From Rhodoferax aquaticus (GTDB taxonomy: Bacteria; Pseudomonadota; Gammaproteobacteria; Burkholderiales; Burkholderiaceae_C), in assembly GCF_006974105.1 (NCBI RefSeq), contig NZ_CP036282.1, forward strand, positions 3,224,001-3,288,000: a stretch of DNA of 64,000 nucleotides, written 5' to 3'. A model generated the notes under the pieces. The model was given only the letters and a program-made list of their open reading frames with translations, had not been told where the DNA came from and did not search any database. Position numbers and translations under genes: made by a program. Below are positions 54,017 to 64,000 of this stretch, piece after piece. How positions within the stretch are numbered: position 1 is the first letter of the stretch; each line of letters opens with the position of its first letter.

Positions 54017-54118
54017 ACAGATTGTCCGCAAGGCCAACGTCAGATTGGTGCGGTGCAATAGAATTTTGGCCTGCGACATGCATTGTTACAAAACGGTTAC
54101 CTTCAAGAAAGCCAATTC

Positions 54119-54562
54119 ATGACTGAGCTTAGCTCCCCCACCAAAGCCAAACGGCCCGAATTCCGCAACATCAACGCGCTTTCGGATCTCCCCACCTACC
54201 GTCTACCTGCTGCTGGCTGGGTCTCCATCTTGCACCGGGTGAGTGGCGCCATCATGTTCATCCTGTTGCCATTCATTGTGTGGATGTTTGACACTTCCAT
54301 CTCCTCTGAAATTTCGTTCGCCAAATTCAGCGCTGCGTTTAGCGTGGGCCTCGGCTTTGTGCCCGGCTGGTTCATCAAGTTGGTGGCACTGGCTCTGATC
54401 TGGGCCTACTTGCACCACTTCATCGCGGGTGTGCGCCACTTGTACATGGACGCGACTCACTCAGTGAGTAAGGAATTTGGCAAGTCCTCTGCAGTGACCA
54501 CGTTGGTGCTGGGCAGCGTGTTGACGTTGGCCTTGGCGCTTAAGTTGTTCGGCGCCTATTAA
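54119..54562 (+). CDS. sdhC: Succinate dehydrogenase cytochrome b556 subunit
   Basis: A 147-residue membrane anchor. It has the SdhC signature RLPAAGWVSILHRVSGAIMF (Ser and Arg near the quinone site, His for heme) and a second motif AYLHHFIAGVRHLYMDATHS. Three membrane helices are visible. ATG 54119 has AAGAAAG upstream. First gene of sdhCDAB-sdhE-gltA. Complex II passes succinate electrons to ubiquinone. Confidence 0.95.
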   Translation: MTELSSPTKAKRPEFRNINALSDLPTYRLPAAGWVSILHRVSGAIMFILLPFIVWMFDTSISSEISFAKFSAAFSVGLGFVPGWFIKLVALALIWAYLHHFIAGVRHLYMDATHSVSKEFGKSSAVTTLVLGSVLTLALALKLFGAY

Positions 54563-54583
54563 GCATCTACCAAGGAATTCAAA

Positions 54584-54949
54584 ATGGCAGTTAATTACGG
54601 ATCTAAGCGCATCGTTGTAGGCGCGCATTACGGCCTGCGCGACTGGTTGGCACAACGCGTGACCGCTTGCATCATGGCTTTGTTCACCGCGTTATTGCTG
54701 GCGCAAGTCATCTTCTCAAAAGGCCCCATCGGTTACGACAAGTGGGCGGGGATCTTCTCTTCGCAATGGATGAAGGTCATCACATTCGGCGTCATTGTGG
54801 CTTTGGCCTACCACGCTTGGGTGGGTGTGCGTGACATCTGGATGGACTACATCAAACCAGTGGGCTTGCGCTTGGCATTGCAAGTGTTTTCTATTTTCTG
54901 GTTGCTTGGCTGTGCTGGCTGGGCGATCCAAGTTTTGTGGCGCGTTTGA
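54584..54949 (+). CDS. sdhD: Succinate dehydrogenase membrane anchor subunit
   Basis: A 121-residue anchor with three helices. GAHYGLRDWLAQRVTACIMA and ALAYHAWVGVRDIWMDYIKP (heme His, quinone Asp/Tyr) match beta-proteobacterial SdhD. It starts 21 nt after sdhC. Confidence 0.94.
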   Translation: MAVNYGSKRIVVGAHYGLRDWLAQRVTACIMALFTALLLAQVIFSKGPIGYDKWAGIFSSQWMKVITFGVIVALAYHAWVGVRDIWMDYIKPVGLRLALQVFSIFWLLGCAGWAIQVLWRV

Positions 54950-54975
54950 GTCGCTTTTACTGCAGGCATTAATTC

Positions 54976-56766
54976 ATGACTACTTCCGTATCCAAACGCA
55001 AATTTGACGTCGTCATCGTAGGCGCTGGCGGCTCTGGTATGCGCGCTTCTTTGCAACTCGCGCGTGCCGGGCTTAACGTCGCTGTGCTAACCAAAGTATT
55101 CCCAACTCGCTCCCACACCGTGGCGGCTCAAGGCGGTATCGGCGCCTCGTTGGGCAATATGAACGAGGACAACTGGCACTACCACTTTTACGACACCGTA
55201 AAAGGATCTGACTGGTTGGGTGACCAAGACGCCATCGAATTCATGTGCCGTGAAGCCCCTAAGGTGGTGTACGACCTAGAGCACATGGGTATGCCCTTTG
55301 ACCGCAACCCTGATGGCACCATTTACCAACGCCCTTTTGGCGGCCACACCGCCAACTACGGCGAAAAGGCTGTGGAACGCGCTTGTGCCGCTGCTGACCG
55401 CACCGGTCACGCGATGTTGCATACGCTGTACCAACAAAACGTGGCAGCCAAGACCAGCTTCTTTGTGGAATGGTTGGCCCTCGACCTCATCCGCGATGCG
55501 GCTGGAGACGTGGTGGGCGTCACTGCGCTGGAAATGGAAACCGGCGATGTCCACATCTTGGAAGCGAAAACCACATTGCTGGCAACAGGTGGTGCTGGGC
55601 GCATTTTTGCGGCATCTACCAACGCCTTCATCAACACGGGTGACGGCCTGGGCATGGCTGCCCGCGCAGGCATTCCGCTGGAAGACATGGAGTTCTGGCA
55701 ATTCCACCCCACAGGGGTTGCCGGTGCTGGCGTGTTGCTCACAGAAGGTTGCCGTGGCGAAGGCGCCATTTTGCGTAACTGCAATGGCGAACGCTTCATG
55801 GAGCGCTACGCGCCTACCTTGAAAGATTTGGCCCCACGCGACTTTGTGTCACGCTGCATGGACCAAGAAATCAAAGAAGGTCGAGGCTGTGGTCCCAACA
55901 AGGACTACATCAACTTAGACATGACGCATCTGGGCGCTGACACCATCATGAAACGCCTGCCTTCGGTGTTCGAAATTGGCCATAACTTCGCGAATGTGGA
56001 TATCACCAAGGAGCCCATCCCAGTGGTGCCCACTATTCACTACCAAATGGGCGGCATCCCCACCAACATCCACGGCCAAGTGGTTACACAAAACGCGGAC
56101 AACAAGAGCGAAGTGGTCAACGGCTTGTACGCAGTTGGCGAGTGCTCCTGCGTGAGCGTACACGGGGCTAACCGCTTGGGCACCAACTCATTGTTGGACT
56201 TGCTGGTGTTTGGCCGCGCGGCCGGCAATCACATTGTTGAATTCAACAAAACCAATAAAACGCACAAAGAGTTGCCAGCCAACGCTGCGGATGCCACCTT
56301 GGCTCGCCTCGCACGTTTGGACAACGCCACCGGCGGCGAGTATGCGCAAGACGTTGCCAACGACATCCGTACGGCCATGCAACAGCACGCCGGTGTGTTC
56401 CGCACCCAAGCTGCCATGGACGAAGGCGTTACCAAGATTGCGGCATTGCGTGAGCGCGTGAAAAACATCGGTTTGAAAGACAAGTCCAAGGTCTTCAATA
56501 CCGCACGTATTGAAGCGCTGGAAGTCGAGAACCTGATCGAAGCGGCCCAAGCCACCATCGTCTCGGCTGCGGCACGTCACGAGAGCCGTGGCGCCCACAG
56601 CGTGGATGACTACGGTGATAGCGCCGAGTTCCCGAACGGTCGCAACGACAAAGAATGGCACAAGCACACCTTGTGGCATAGCGCTAGCAACAGCCTGAGC
56701 TACAAGCCAGTGCAAATGAAGCCTCTGACTGTTGAGAGCGTACCGCTCAAGACCCGTAGCTTTTAA
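54976..56766 (+). CDS. sdhA: Succinate dehydrogenase flavoprotein subunit
   Basis: A 596-residue subunit. It has the FAD fold [20 protein letters not shown], the covalent-FAD region [17 protein letters not shown], the active-site stretch [20 protein letters not shown], the catalytic Arg region (PRDFVSRCM) and a His in [12 protein letters not shown]. The C-terminal helical domain ends VPLKTRSF. It is located 26 nt after sdhD. Confidence 0.97.
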   Translation: MTTSVSKRKFDVVIVGAGGSGMRASLQLARAGLNVAVLTKVFPTRSHTVAAQGGIGASLGNMNEDNWHYHFYDTVKGSDWLGDQDAIEFMCREAPKVVYDLEHMGMPFDRNPDGTIYQRPFGGHTANYGEKAVERACAAADRTGHAMLHTLYQQNVAAKTSFFVEWLALDLIRDAAGDVVGVTALEMETGDVHILEAKTTLLATGGAGRIFAASTNAFINTGDGLGMAARAGIPLEDMEFWQFHPTGVAGAGVLLTEGCRGEGAILRNCNGERFMERYAPTLKDLAPRDFVSRCMDQEIKEGRGCGPNKDYINLDMTHLGADTIMKRLPSVFEIGHNFANVDITKEPIPVVPTIHYQMGGIPTNIHGQVVTQNADNKSEVVNGLYAVGECSCVSVHGANRLGTNSLLDLLVFGRAAGNHIVEFNKTNKTHKELPANAADATLARLARLDNATGGEYAQDVANDIRTAMQQHAGVFRTQAAMDEGVTKIAALRERVKNIGLKDKSKVFNTARIEALEVENLIEAAQATIVSAAARHESRGAHSVDDYGDSAEFPNGRNDKEWHKHTLWHSASNSLSYKPVQMKPLTVESVPLKTRSF

Positions 56767-56789
56767 TCAGAATTCAGCGAGATCAGCCC

Positions 56790-57494
56790 ATGACAAAACG
56801 CACTTTCTCCATTTACCGCTACGACCCTGATAAAGACGCCAAGCCTTACATGCAAAACATCGAGGTAGAACTCGATGGCAGCGAGCGCATGTTGTTGGAT
56901 GCTTTGATGAAACTCAAGGCCGTAGATCCAACCATCTCGTTCCGTCGCTCATGCCGCGAAGGTGTGTGTGGCTCTGACGCCATGAACATCAATGGCAAGA
57001 ACGGCTTGGCATGCTTGACCAATATGCGCACCTTGCCGGGCACGATCGTGTTGAAACCATTGCCAGGCCTGCCCGTCATTCGCGACTTGATCGTGGACAT
57101 GACCCAGTTCTTCAAGCAGTACAACTCGATCAAGCCCTACCTGATCAACGACAACGTCCCCCCAGAAAAGGAACGTCTGCAAAGCCCTGAAGAGCGCGAA
57201 GAGTTGAACGGCCTGTACGAATGCATCTTGTGCGCTAGCTGCTCCACCAGCTGCCCCAGCTTCTGGTGGAACCCCGACAAGTTCGTGGGCCCCGCTGGCT
57301 TGCTACAGGCCTACCGTTTCATCGCAGATAGCCGCGACGAAGCAACCGCCGAGCGCTTGGACAACCTGGAAGACCCCTACCGCTTGTTCCGCTGCCACAC
57401 CATCATGAACTGTGTGGACGTGTGCCCCAAAGGTTTGAACCCCACCAAAGCCATCGGAAAAATCAAAGAAATGATGGTTTTGCGTACGGTCTAA
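56790..57494 (+). CDS. sdhB: Succinate dehydrogenase iron-sulfur subunit
   Basis: A 234-residue subunit. Its three clusters are marked by [20 protein letters not shown] ([2Fe-2S]), [16 protein letters not shown] and [20 protein letters not shown] ([4Fe-4S] and [3Fe-4S]). It lies directly after sdhA. Confidence 0.97.
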   Translation: MTKRTFSIYRYDPDKDAKPYMQNIEVELDGSERMLLDALMKLKAVDPTISFRRSCREGVCGSDAMNINGKNGLACLTNMRTLPGTIVLKPLPGLPVIRDLIVDMTQFFKQYNSIKPYLINDNVPPEKERLQSPEEREELNGLYECILCASCSTSCPSFWWNPDKFVGPAGLLQAYRFIADSRDEATAERLDNLEDPYRLFRCHTIMNCVDVCPKGLNPTKAIGKIKEMMVLRTV

Positions 57495-57497
57495 GCC

Positions 57498-57794
57498 TTG
57501 ATAAGTGACCACGCTGTGAATAACGAACTGATTGATGAACGTGCATTAAGCAAACTCAAATGGCGCTGCCGCCGGGGTTTGCTCGAAAACGATATTTTTA
57601 TCGAACGCTTCTTCAATCGTTTCAGTGATTCGTTGACACAAGGCCAAGCCCATGCATTGGGCGCATTGATGGACTTGAGTGACAACGATTTGTTGGACGT
57701 GCATTTGGCACGTAAGTCGCTTGCGCAGGTGGACACAGAGCTAGACCGCGAAGACGTTCAAGAAGTTTTAAATATGTTGAGAGCACCTCTCTGA
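57498..57794 (+). CDS. sdhE: FAD assembly factor SdhE
   Basis: A 98-residue protein of the SdhE/Sdh5 family that promotes covalent flavinylation of SdhA. The diagnostic motif is [19 protein letters not shown] (R-G-x-x-E), followed by [12 protein letters not shown]. The start is placed at TTG 57498; a GTG at 57516 with AAGTGA upstream is an equally good choice and loses only six residues. It sits between sdhB and gltA. Confidence 0.92.
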   Translation: MISDHAVNNELIDERALSKLKWRCRRGLLENDIFIERFFNRFSDSLTQGQAHALGALMDLSDNDLLDVHLARKSLAQVDTELDREDVQEVLNMLRAPL

Positions 57795-57805
57795 AAGGCC
57801 AGAAA

Positions 57806-59116
57806 ATGAAACTCGCAGACAACAAAGCAACTCTGTCGTTTAGCAACGGCACTCCCAGCGTAGACCTGCCGGTTTACCACGGCAATGTGGGCCCTGATGT
57901 GGTCGACATTCGCAAGTTGTACGCACAAACCGGCATGTTCACATATGACCCGGGTTTCTTGTCTACAGCGTCATGCCAATCGGCCATCACCTACATCGAC
58001 GGCGACAAAGGCGAGTTGCTGTACCGGGGCTACCCCATCGAGCAGTTGGCTACTAACTGTGACTTCATGGAAACCTGCCACTTGTTGCTGTACGGAAACC
58101 TGCCCGATGCCGCTGGCAAGGCTGACTTCACCAAGCGTGTGACACAGCACACCATGGTCAACGAGCAGATGCAATTCTTCTTGCGCGGCTTCCGCCGTGA
58201 TGCCCACCCTATGGCCATCATGACAGGCTTGGTGGGTGCCTTGTCTGCGTTCTACCACGACAGCACCGACATCAACAATCCAGAACACCGTGAAATCTCC
58301 GCCATCCGTTTGATCGCGAAGATGCCGACACTGGTTGCCATGGCTTACAAGTACAGCATGGGCCAGCCCTATATGTACCCTAAGAACAACCTCAGCTACG
58401 CTGGCAACTTCATGCACATGATGTTCGCAACCCCTTGCGAAGAGTATGTGGTGAACCCCGTGATTGAGCGCGCCTTGGACCGCATCTTTGTGTTGCATGC
58501 GGACCATGAACAAAATGCATCCACCTCCACCGTACGCCTGTGCGGCTCGTCTGGCACCAACCCGTTCGCTGCCATTGCCGCAGGCGTAGCCTGCTTGTGG
58601 GGCCCTGCCCACGGTGGCGCCAATGAGGCGTGCCTGAACATGCTGGAAGACATCCAACGCATGGGTGGCATCAGCAAGGTTGGCGAGTTTATGAACCAAG
58701 TCAAAGACAAAAACTCCAGCGTCAAGCTAATGGGCTTTGGTCACCGTGTGTACAAGAACTACGACCCACGCGCCAAGCTGATGCAAGAGACATGCAAGGA
58801 AGTTTTGGCTGCCTTGGGCCTGGAGAACGATCCACTGTTCAAGCTGGCCATGGCTTTGGAAAAGATTGCGCTGGAAGACGACTACTTTGTACAACGCAAG
58901 CTCTACCCCAATGTAGACTTCTACTCAGGCATCGTCCAACGCGCCATCGGTATCCCAGTGAGCCTTTTCACCGCTATCTTCGCTTTGGCACGCACCGTAG
59001 GCTGGATTGCCCAGCTGAACGAAATGATCGGCGACCCCGAGTACAAAATTGGTCGCCCACGCCAGCTGTTCACCGGCGCGGTCAAGCGCGACGTTGTGCC
59101 AATCGGTCAGCGCTAA
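57806..59116 (+). CDS. gltA: Citrate synthase
   Basis: A 436-residue type II (hexameric) citrate synthase that makes citrate from oxaloacetate and acetyl-CoA. Active-site parts are [35 protein letters not shown] (catalytic His), [15 protein letters not shown] (His) and the Asp in [10 protein letters not shown]. Length and the N-terminal domain ([19 protein letters not shown]) match proteobacterial GltA. It starts 11 nt after sdhE. A strong terminator ends the operon. Confidence 0.97.
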   Translation: MKLADNKATLSFSNGTPSVDLPVYHGNVGPDVVDIRKLYAQTGMFTYDPGFLSTASCQSAITYIDGDKGELLYRGYPIEQLATNCDFMETCHLLLYGNLPDAAGKADFTKRVTQHTMVNEQMQFFLRGFRRDAHPMAIMTGLVGALSAFYHDSTDINNPEHREISAIRLIAKMPTLVAMAYKYSMGQPYMYPKNNLSYAGNFMHMMFATPCEEYVVNPVIERALDRIFVLHADHEQNASTSTVRLCGSSGTNPFAAIAAGVACLWGPAHGGANEACLNMLEDIQRMGGISKVGEFMNQVKDKNSSVKLMGFGHRVYKNYDPRAKLMQETCKEVLAALGLENDPLFKLAMALEKIALEDDYFVQRKLYPNVDFYSGIVQRAIGIPVSLFTAIFALARTVGWIAQLNEMIGDPEYKIGRPRQLFTGAVKRDVVPIGQR

Positions 59117-59135
59117 GCCGTTCAACCAACCCCTT

Positions 59136-59178
59136 GCAAAGCCCCACAGAGTCTCTGGCTCTGTGGGGCTTTGCATTG
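59136..59178 (+). terminator. Terminator of the sdh-gltA operon
   Basis: GCAAAGCCCCACAGAG (59136-59151) pairs with CTCTGTGGGGCTTTGC (59159-59174) in a perfect 16-bp stem. Outer flanks can pair further. Confidence 0.85.
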
Positions 59179-59310
59179 GTTGAAGAAGAAAATGGATCCG
59201 AAGCGAGTGCCTGCGTGTTGCGGAATCTAAGCCTTCTTCAAATGCGATGCCAAATCCCACTTCCATAGGTGAAAATACGGTCACATCGTCGAAAGCGATG
59301 ACTAATTCCC

Positions 59311-60237
59311 ATGAAAGCTCCCGATCGCGCCTTCGCTCGTCGTATAGACCTCACCTCGCTACAGCTGTTTGTCGCGGTGTGCGAGCTCGGCAGCATCGGC
59401 AAAGCGGCGGAGCGCGAATTCATTGCGCCTTCCGCACTCAGCAAACGACTCAGCGACCTTGAGTCCACCTTGGACACAGCCTTGCTATACCGCCATTCGC
59501 GCGGTGTAGACCTGACGCCTGCCGGCCAAAGCCTTTTACACCATGCCCGTGCCGTTCTGTTCAATTTAGAGCGCATGCAGGGTGAACTGAGTGACTACGC
59601 AGACGGCGTACGCGGCCACATTCGCGTGCACGCGAGCATCTCGGCCACTGTGCAGTTTTTGCCAGAAGACTTGGGCGACTTCATTCGCCAACATGCCGAG
59701 GTGAAAATTGATCTTGAAGAGCACTTGAGCACAGAGGTGATACGAGCAGTGCAAGAAGGAGCCGCTGACCTAGGCATTTGCAATACGGCGGAAGGCATTG
59801 GCGACTTGCAACGGCACACCTACCGCCAAGATCAGTTGGTTCTGGTGGTTCCTGCCAAGCACGCTTTAGCGCAAGAAGCTGATATCGGCTTTGCTGACAC
59901 GCTGGCCTATGACCATGTGGGGCTGCATTCCAATAGCTCCATTTACTTGGCGATGCGACACGCTGCGGCGCATGTGGATCGATCCATCAAGCTTCGCATT
60001 CAAGTCACAGGCCTCGATGCCATGTGCCGCATGATCCACAACGGATTGGGCATAGGCGTTATGCCAAAGCGCGCTTTTGAGCTCATGCACGGGGTCGGCA
60101 ATCTGACCGCCGTGACATTGACCGATGCGTGGGCCACCCGCAGCATTGAACTTGTCGCACGGGACTTCTCTACCTTGCCGCGCACCGCGCGCCTGTTGGT
60201 CGACCACCTGTGCAAGGACTCAGTCGCCGCCACCTAA
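59311..60237 (+). CDS. LysR-family transcriptional regulator
   Basis: A 308-residue regulator. N-terminal HTH (about 12-70): [40 protein letters not shown]. The effector domain follows with the usual LysR_substrate pattern. It ends 25 nt upstream of leuC in the same direction. It could regulate leucine genes, although LysR proteins are more often divergent from their targets. Confidence 0.9.
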   Translation: MKAPDRAFARRIDLTSLQLFVAVCELGSIGKAAEREFIAPSALSKRLSDLESTLDTALLYRHSRGVDLTPAGQSLLHHARAVLFNLERMQGELSDYADGVRGHIRVHASISATVQFLPEDLGDFIRQHAEVKIDLEEHLSTEVIRAVQEGAADLGICNTAEGIGDLQRHTYRQDQLVLVVPAKHALAQEADIGFADTLAYDHVGLHSNSSIYLAMRHAAAHVDRSIKLRIQVTGLDAMCRMIHNGLGIGVMPKRAFELMHGVGNLTAVTLTDAWATRSIELVARDFSTLPRTARLLVDHLCKDSVAAT

Positions 60238-60262
60238 AATTCACCCAAACACAAGGACGCTT

Positions 60263-61711
60263 ATGGCACGCACGCTTTACGACAAACTCTGGGACGACCA
60301 CGTCGTCCACACCGAAGACGATGGCACCTCCATCCTCTACATTGACCGCCATCTGGTCCACGAAGTGACCAGCCCCCAGGCGTTTGAAGGGCTGCGTGAA
60401 GCAGGTCGTAAGGTCTGGCGCATCAGCTCCATCGTGGCCACCGCCGACCACAACACGCCGACCACCGGTTGGGAGCTGGGCTACGACGGCATTACCGACC
60501 CGACCAGCAAAGAGCAGGTCACCACCCTGGACAGCAACATCAAGGAATTCGGCGCTGCAGCCTACTTCCCCTTCCTGTCCAAGCGCCAGGGCATCGTGCA
60601 TGTGATGGGGCCTGAAAACGGCGCCACCCTGCCCGGCATGACCGTGGTGTGCGGCGACTCCCACACCTCCACCCACGGCGCGTTTGGTGCCTTGGCCCAT
60701 GGCATCGGTACCAGCGAGGTCGAGCACGTGATGGCCACGCAAACCCTCTTGGCCAAAAAAGCCAAGAACATGCTGATCAAGGTCGAAGGCAATGTCGCTC
60801 CTGGCATCACCGGCAAAGACATTGTGCTGGCCATCATCGGCAAAATCGGCACCGCAGGCGGCACAGGCTACACCATCGAATTCGGCGGCTCCGCCATCCG
60901 CGCGCTGAGCATGGAAGGCCGCATGACCGTGTGCAATATGGCCATTGAAGCTGGTGCTCGCGCCGGACTGGTGGCCGTGGATGAAAAGACGATCGACTAC
61001 GTCAAGGGCCGCCCACTGGCACCCGGCGCGAACGCCGCGTCGCCTGAGGCAGCCGCGGTGGAATGGGATCAAGCGCTTGCTTTCTGGAAGACCCTGCACT
61101 CTGACGCTGGCGCACATTTCGACACCGTCGTCGAACTCGACGCTACCCAGATCGTGCCGCAAGTGACTTGGGGCACCTCGCCTGAAATGGTGCTGGGCGT
61201 GGACGCCATAGTCCCGGACCCCGACAAAGAAAAAGACGCCAGCAAGCGTGGCGCCATTGAGCGGGCACTCACCTACATGGGCTTGGAGCCCGGCAAGGCC
61301 TTGAACGATTTGTTCGTGGACAAGGTGTTCATCGGTTCCTGCACCAACAGCCGCATCGAAGACATGCGTGAAGCCGCGGCCGTGGTGAAAAAGCTGGGCC
61401 AGAAAGTAGCTAAGAACATCAAGCTGGCCATGGTCGTACCCGGCTCCGGCTTGGTGAAAGAGCAAGCCGAGCGCGAAGGCCTGCACGAGATCTTCAAGGC
61501 CGCGGGCTTCGAGTGGCGCGAACCCGGCTGCTCCATGTGCCTGGCCATGAACGCCGACCGCCTGGAGCCTGGTGAGCGCTGTGCATCCACCAGCAACCGC
61601 AACTTTGAAGGCCGCCAGGGTGCCGGTGGCCGCACCCACTTGGTGAGCCCCGCCATGGCAGCTGCTGCAGCCATCCACGGCCACTTTGTCGACATCCGCC
61701 GGTTTAGCTAG
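60263..61711 (+). CDS. leuC: 3-isopropylmalate dehydratase large subunit
   Basis: A 482-residue aconitase-family subunit. Start [20 protein letters not shown]. [4Fe-4S] Cys lie in [15 protein letters not shown] and [13 protein letters not shown], with further motifs [20 protein letters not shown] and [12 protein letters not shown]. With LeuD it isomerises 2- to 3-isopropylmalate. AGGA precedes ATG 60263. Confidence 0.97.
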   Translation: MARTLYDKLWDDHVVHTEDDGTSILYIDRHLVHEVTSPQAFEGLREAGRKVWRISSIVATADHNTPTTGWELGYDGITDPTSKEQVTTLDSNIKEFGAAAYFPFLSKRQGIVHVMGPENGATLPGMTVVCGDSHTSTHGAFGALAHGIGTSEVEHVMATQTLLAKKAKNMLIKVEGNVAPGITGKDIVLAIIGKIGTAGGTGYTIEFGGSAIRALSMEGRMTVCNMAIEAGARAGLVAVDEKTIDYVKGRPLAPGANAASPEAAAVEWDQALAFWKTLHSDAGAHFDTVVELDATQIVPQVTWGTSPEMVLGVDAIVPDPDKEKDASKRGAIERALTYMGLEPGKALNDLFVDKVFIGSCTNSRIEDMREAAAVVKKLGQKVAKNIKLAMVVPGSGLVKEQAEREGLHEIFKAAGFEWREPGCSMCLAMNADRLEPGERCASTSNRNFEGRQGAGGRTHLVSPAMAAAAAIHGHFVDIRRFS

Positions 61712-61732
61712 CAACGTACATAGACACGCACT

Positions 61733-61861
61733 GTGAAACACCTTAGCTTTGTCATCTGCGCCATTTGTGTTGTGCTCGCTGGCTGCAACACCGTCAAGGG
61801 TATTGGTCAGGACCTGCAAAAAGCAGGCGAAAAAATTGAAGAGGTAGCGAAAAAGAAATGA
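61733..61861 (+). CDS. Entericidin-like small lipoprotein
   Basis: A 42-residue lipoprotein. The GTG start gives [20 protein letters not shown] with lipobox LAGC. A short amphipathic, Lys-rich tail ([20 protein letters not shown]) follows, the entericidin A/B pattern. Its TGA overlaps the leuD ATG (ATGA), so translation is coupled. Entericidins are small membrane lipoproteins linked to toxin/antidote functions in enterobacteria. The role here is unknown. Insertion between leuC and leuD is unusual for an unrelated gene. Confidence 0.8.
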   Translation: MKHLSFVICAICVVLAGCNTVKGIGQDLQKAGEKIEEVAKKK

Positions 61862-62508
61862 AAAACTTCACCATTCACCAAGGGCTGGTTGCGCCCATGG
61901 ACCGCGAAAACGTGGACACCGACGCGATCATCCCCAAGCAATTTCTCAAATCCATCCGCAAGACGGGCTTCGGTCAGAACCTGTTTGACGAATGGCGCTA
62001 CCTGGATGCGGGCTACCCCGGCCAGGACCCGGCCAGCCGCAAGCCCAACCCGGACTTTGTGCTGAACCAGCCCCGCTATGCCGGTGCAAGCATCCTATTA
62101 GCCCGCAAGAACTTCGGCTGCGGCTCCAGCCGTGAGCACGCGCCTTGGGCGATTGACCAATATGGCTTTCGCGCCATCATCGCGCCCAGCTACGCAGACA
62201 TCTTCTTCAACAACTGCTTCAAGAACGGCCTGCTGCCGATCCAGCTGAGCGAAGCCCAAGTAGACCAGCTGTTCAATGAAGCACTGGCCTTCCCCGGCTA
62301 CCAGCTCACTATCGACTTGGAGCGCCAGGTCATCGTGAAGCCGCAGGGCGAAGAAATTCCATTTGACGTACAAGCCTTCCGCAAGTACTGCTTGCTCAAC
62401 GGCTTTGACGACATCGGCCTGACCCTGCGCCATGCCGACAAGATCAAGGCGTTCGAAGCCCAACGTTTGGCCACAAAACCCTGGTTAGCGCAGACCATGT
62501 CTGCGTGA
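61858..62508 (+). CDS. leuD: 3-isopropylmalate dehydratase small subunit
   Basis: A 216-residue swivel-domain subunit. Signatures: [51 protein letters not shown], and [20 protein letters not shown]. It completes the LeuCD heterodimer. It starts inside the stop of the entericidin-like gene. Confidence 0.97.
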   Translation: MKNFTIHQGLVAPMDRENVDTDAIIPKQFLKSIRKTGFGQNLFDEWRYLDAGYPGQDPASRKPNPDFVLNQPRYAGASILLARKNFGCGSSREHAPWAIDQYGFRAIIAPSYADIFFNNCFKNGLLPIQLSEAQVDQLFNEALAFPGYQLTIDLERQVIVKPQGEEIPFDVQAFRKYCLLNGFDDIGLTLRHADKIKAFEAQRLATKPWLAQTMSA

Positions 62509-62531
62509 GCAGCTATCAAATTCATAGTATT
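62507..62531 (-). repeat. Dispersed repeat copy 12 (partial)
   Basis: GAGCAGCTATCAAATTCATA resembles the outer half of the repeat family. It sits in the short leuD-leuB gap. Confidence 0.45.
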
Positions 62532-62542
62532 CAAAGGACATC

Positions 62543-63610
62543 ATGAAAATCGCAGTTTTGCCGGGTGATGGCATCGGCACCGAGATCGTGGCGGAAGCCG
62601 TCAAAGTACTGAACGCCCTGGACCTGAAGCTGGAAATGGAAACCGCACTCGTGGGCGGTTGCGCCTATGAGGCCCATGGCCACCCCCTGCCCGAAGCCAC
62701 CCTCAAGCTGGCCAAAGAAGCGGACGCGGTGTTGTTCGGCGCAGTGGGCGACTGGAAGTATGACAAGCTGGAGCGCCAATTCCGCCCCGAGCAGGCCATC
62801 CTGGGCCTGCGCAAGAATTTGGGCCTGTTTGCCAACTTCCGACCGGCCATCTGCTACGAGCAGCTGGTAGGCGCCTCCAGCCTCAAGCCCGAGCTGATTG
62901 CGGGTCTGGACATCCTGATCATTCGCGAACTGACCGGCGACATCTACTTCGGCCAACCCCGTGGCCGTCGCATTGCAACAGACGGCCACTTCCCCGGTGC
63001 GGAAGAAGCGTTCGACACCATGCGCTACAGCCGCCCCGAGATTGAGCGCATCGCCCACGTGGCTTTCCAGGCAGCCCAGAAGCGCAACAAGCGCGTCACC
63101 AGTGTCGACAAAAACAATGTGCTGGAAACCTCGCAGCTCTGGAAAGACGTGATGGTCGAAGTGGGTCAACAGTACCCCGACGTAGAGCTGGACCACATGT
63201 TGGTGGACAACGCCGCCATGCAGCTGGTCAAGGCGCCCAAGAAGTTTGACGTGCTAGTGACCGGCAACATGTTCGGCGACATCCTGTCCGACGAAGCCTC
63301 CATGCTGACCGGCTCCATCGGCATGCTGCCTTCGGCCAGCCTGAACAGCAGCAACCAGGGCCTGTACGAGCCCAGCCACGGCAGCGCACCGGATATCGCC
63401 GGCAAAGGCATTGCCAACCCGCTGGCCACCATTTTGAGTGCGGCCATGATGTTGCGTTTCAGCCTGAACCAAGAAGTGGCCGCCCAGCGTATCGAAGCCG
63501 CTGTCAAGAAAGTGTTGGAACAAGGCTTGCGCACCGCCGACATTTACAGCGAAGGCACCACCCGCGTCAGCACTATTGAAATGGGTGCAGCTGTCGTCAA
63601 AGCCTTGTAA
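62543..63610 (+). CDS. leuB: 3-isopropylmalate dehydrogenase
   Basis: A 355-residue NAD-dependent decarboxylating dehydrogenase. It starts [20 protein letters not shown]. Substrate residues are in [10 protein letters not shown] and [12 protein letters not shown], and metal-binding Asps in [20 protein letters not shown] and [17 protein letters not shown]. The end has [20 protein letters not shown]. It catalyses the third leucine-specific step. Confidence 0.97.
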   Translation: MKIAVLPGDGIGTEIVAEAVKVLNALDLKLEMETALVGGCAYEAHGHPLPEATLKLAKEADAVLFGAVGDWKYDKLERQFRPEQAILGLRKNLGLFANFRPAICYEQLVGASSLKPELIAGLDILIIRELTGDIYFGQPRGRRIATDGHFPGAEEAFDTMRYSRPEIERIAHVAFQAAQKRNKRVTSVDKNNVLETSQLWKDVMVEVGQQYPDVELDHMLVDNAAMQLVKAPKKFDVLVTGNMFGDILSDEASMLTGSIGMLPSASLNSSNQGLYEPSHGSAPDIAGKGIANPLATILSAAMMLRFSLNQEVAAQRIEAAVKKVLEQGLRTADIYSEGTTRVSTIEMGAAVVKAL

Positions 63611-63632
63611 AAGCATCGTTTACAATTCGACC

Positions 63633-63749
63633 ATGCTCAATCTGCACCCAAAACACGCTATTTTTGCCGCCCACTGCGGCAACGGAGTGTTTAGGCGCGC
63701 GGATACAGCGTGGTCGCAGTTGACCAAAACGACAACCATTACTGGCTAG
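63633..63749 (+). CDS. Possible 38-residue leader peptide before asd
   Basis: A short frame MLNLHPKHAIFAAHCGNGVF that ends SQLTKTTTITG and a stop. The end is rich in Thr/Ile like the thrL leader, and it is followed by mutually exclusive hairpin candidates before asd. No strong ribosome binding site is seen. It may be spurious. Confidence 0.25.
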   Translation: MLNLHPKHAIFAAHCGNGVFRRADTAWSQLTKTTTITG

Positions 63750-63757
63750 TTCAGTTC

Positions 63758-63806
63758 GGTTCGTCGCGCCCCCACCGGCCAGACGAGCCGGGCAGATGAA
63801 ATTTTT
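63758..63806 (+). promoter_or_regulatory. Hairpin candidates in the asd leader
   Basis: GGTTCGTC (63758-63765) can pair with GACGAGCC (63782-63789, one G-T pair). Alternatively CCGGC (63775-63779) can pair with GCCGG (63787-63791), with TTTTT at 63802-63806. The two are mutually exclusive at GCC. Confidence 0.3.
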
Positions 63807-63833
63807 GTTTCAACAATCTGAAAGGGCAACTTC

Positions 63834-64000
63834 ATGAAAACAGGTAATTTGGTCGGCCTCGTGGGCTGGCGTGGCATGGTTGGTTCAGTCTTGATGGACC
63901 GTATGGCGCAGGAAAAAGACTTCGATCTCATCGAACCTGTCTTCTTTTCCACCAGCAATGCAGGCGGCAAGGCTCCAGCAGAGGCCAAGAACGAAACCAC
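63834..64000 (+). CDS. asd: Aspartate-semialdehyde dehydrogenase, N-terminal part
   Basis: The first 55 residues (MKTGNLVGLVGWRGMVGSVL, then FDLIEPVFFSTSNAGG) are the Asd NADP-binding fold with GWRGMVG. The enzyme makes aspartate semialdehyde for Lys, Met, Thr and diaminopimelate. The gene runs off the window end. AAAGGG precedes the ATG. It follows leuB with a 223-nt gap. Confidence 0.93.
   Translation, partial: MKTGNLVGLVGWRGMVGSVLMDRMAQEKDFDLIEPVFFSTSNAGGKAPAEAKNET

Noticed and set aside
60170..61819. 549-codon open frame on the minus strand
   Set aside because: It lies opposite leuC, which has all catalytic motifs. High GC third positions create long antisense frames, and the translation (His/Gly/Val-rich) matches no family.

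Overview
The window comes from a betaproteobacterium, most likely of the Comamonadaceae (Rhodoferax/Polaromonas-like). This is inferred from gene order and protein style: rpsP-rimM-trmD-rplS, mdh next to a GntR regulator and sdhCDAB-sdhE-gltA, leuC-leuD-leuB-asd, and the M48 peptidase/pterin dehydratase/RsgA/CobD-like cluster. Roughly 45 intact genes, several decayed genes and a family of short dispersed repeats are visible. No rRNA, tRNA or CRISPR array was seen.

Layout. 1-9.5 kb: the end of a GT51 peptidoglycan glycosyltransferase, a TMEM175-like channel, two secreted phosphatases (PhoD-type and PhoA-type), a YfcH-like epimerase, a HiPIP electron carrier and a QseBC-like two-component system. 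9.6-12.1 kb: gene remnants (DUF3471-like tail, truncated receiver domain, IS3-family fragment) around an intact MipA/OmpV porin-like gene. 12.2-26.7 kb: a two-partner-secretion / contact-dependent-inhibition island with a CdiB/FhaC transporter, a HlyC-type toxin acyltransferase, a lipoprotein, a 2223-residue CdiA/FhaB exoprotein, a small membrane protein that overlaps its stop, a second orphan CdiA C-terminal module with its own small membrane protein, and a third cdiA fragment. The island ends in a truncated gene next to uvrD/pcrA. 26.7-41.9 kb: housekeeping genes (helicase, guaC, 3-hydroxyisobutyrate-type dehydrogenase, DEAD-box helicase, orn, Ste24-like protease, phhB, rsgA, CobD/CbiB-like, Nudix, rplS-trmD-rimM-rpsP, GNAT, TM2). 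41.9-43.3 kb: a decayed stretch with a PiT phosphate transporter and a receiver-domain remnant. 43.3-47.2 kb: a D-glutamate-type catabolic pair (DgcA/DgcN), a periplasmic amino-acid-binding protein and a LuxR regulator. 47.7-59.2 kb: the TCA-cycle block acnB, CitE-like lyase, mdh, gntR, sdhCDAB-sdhE, gltA. 59.3-64 kb: a LysR regulator, leuC, an entericidin-like lipoprotein, leuD, leuB and the start of asd.

Working together. The TCA block makes aconitase, malate dehydrogenase, succinate dehydrogenase and citrate synthase from one neighbourhood, with a GntR regulator and a 12-bp perfect palindrome between mdh and gntR. The leu block supplies leucine synthesis steps 2 and 3.

The most interesting region is the Cdi-like island. 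It joins TPS secretion, a predicted lysine acyltransferase and a chain of C-terminal cassettes with high-identity DNA repeats (about 0.6 and 1.0 kb). A family of about 45-nt dispersed repeats (12 copies found by eye) sits at both downstream cassette starts, inside the cdiA signal-peptide region, inside uvrD in frame, and at several gene ends.
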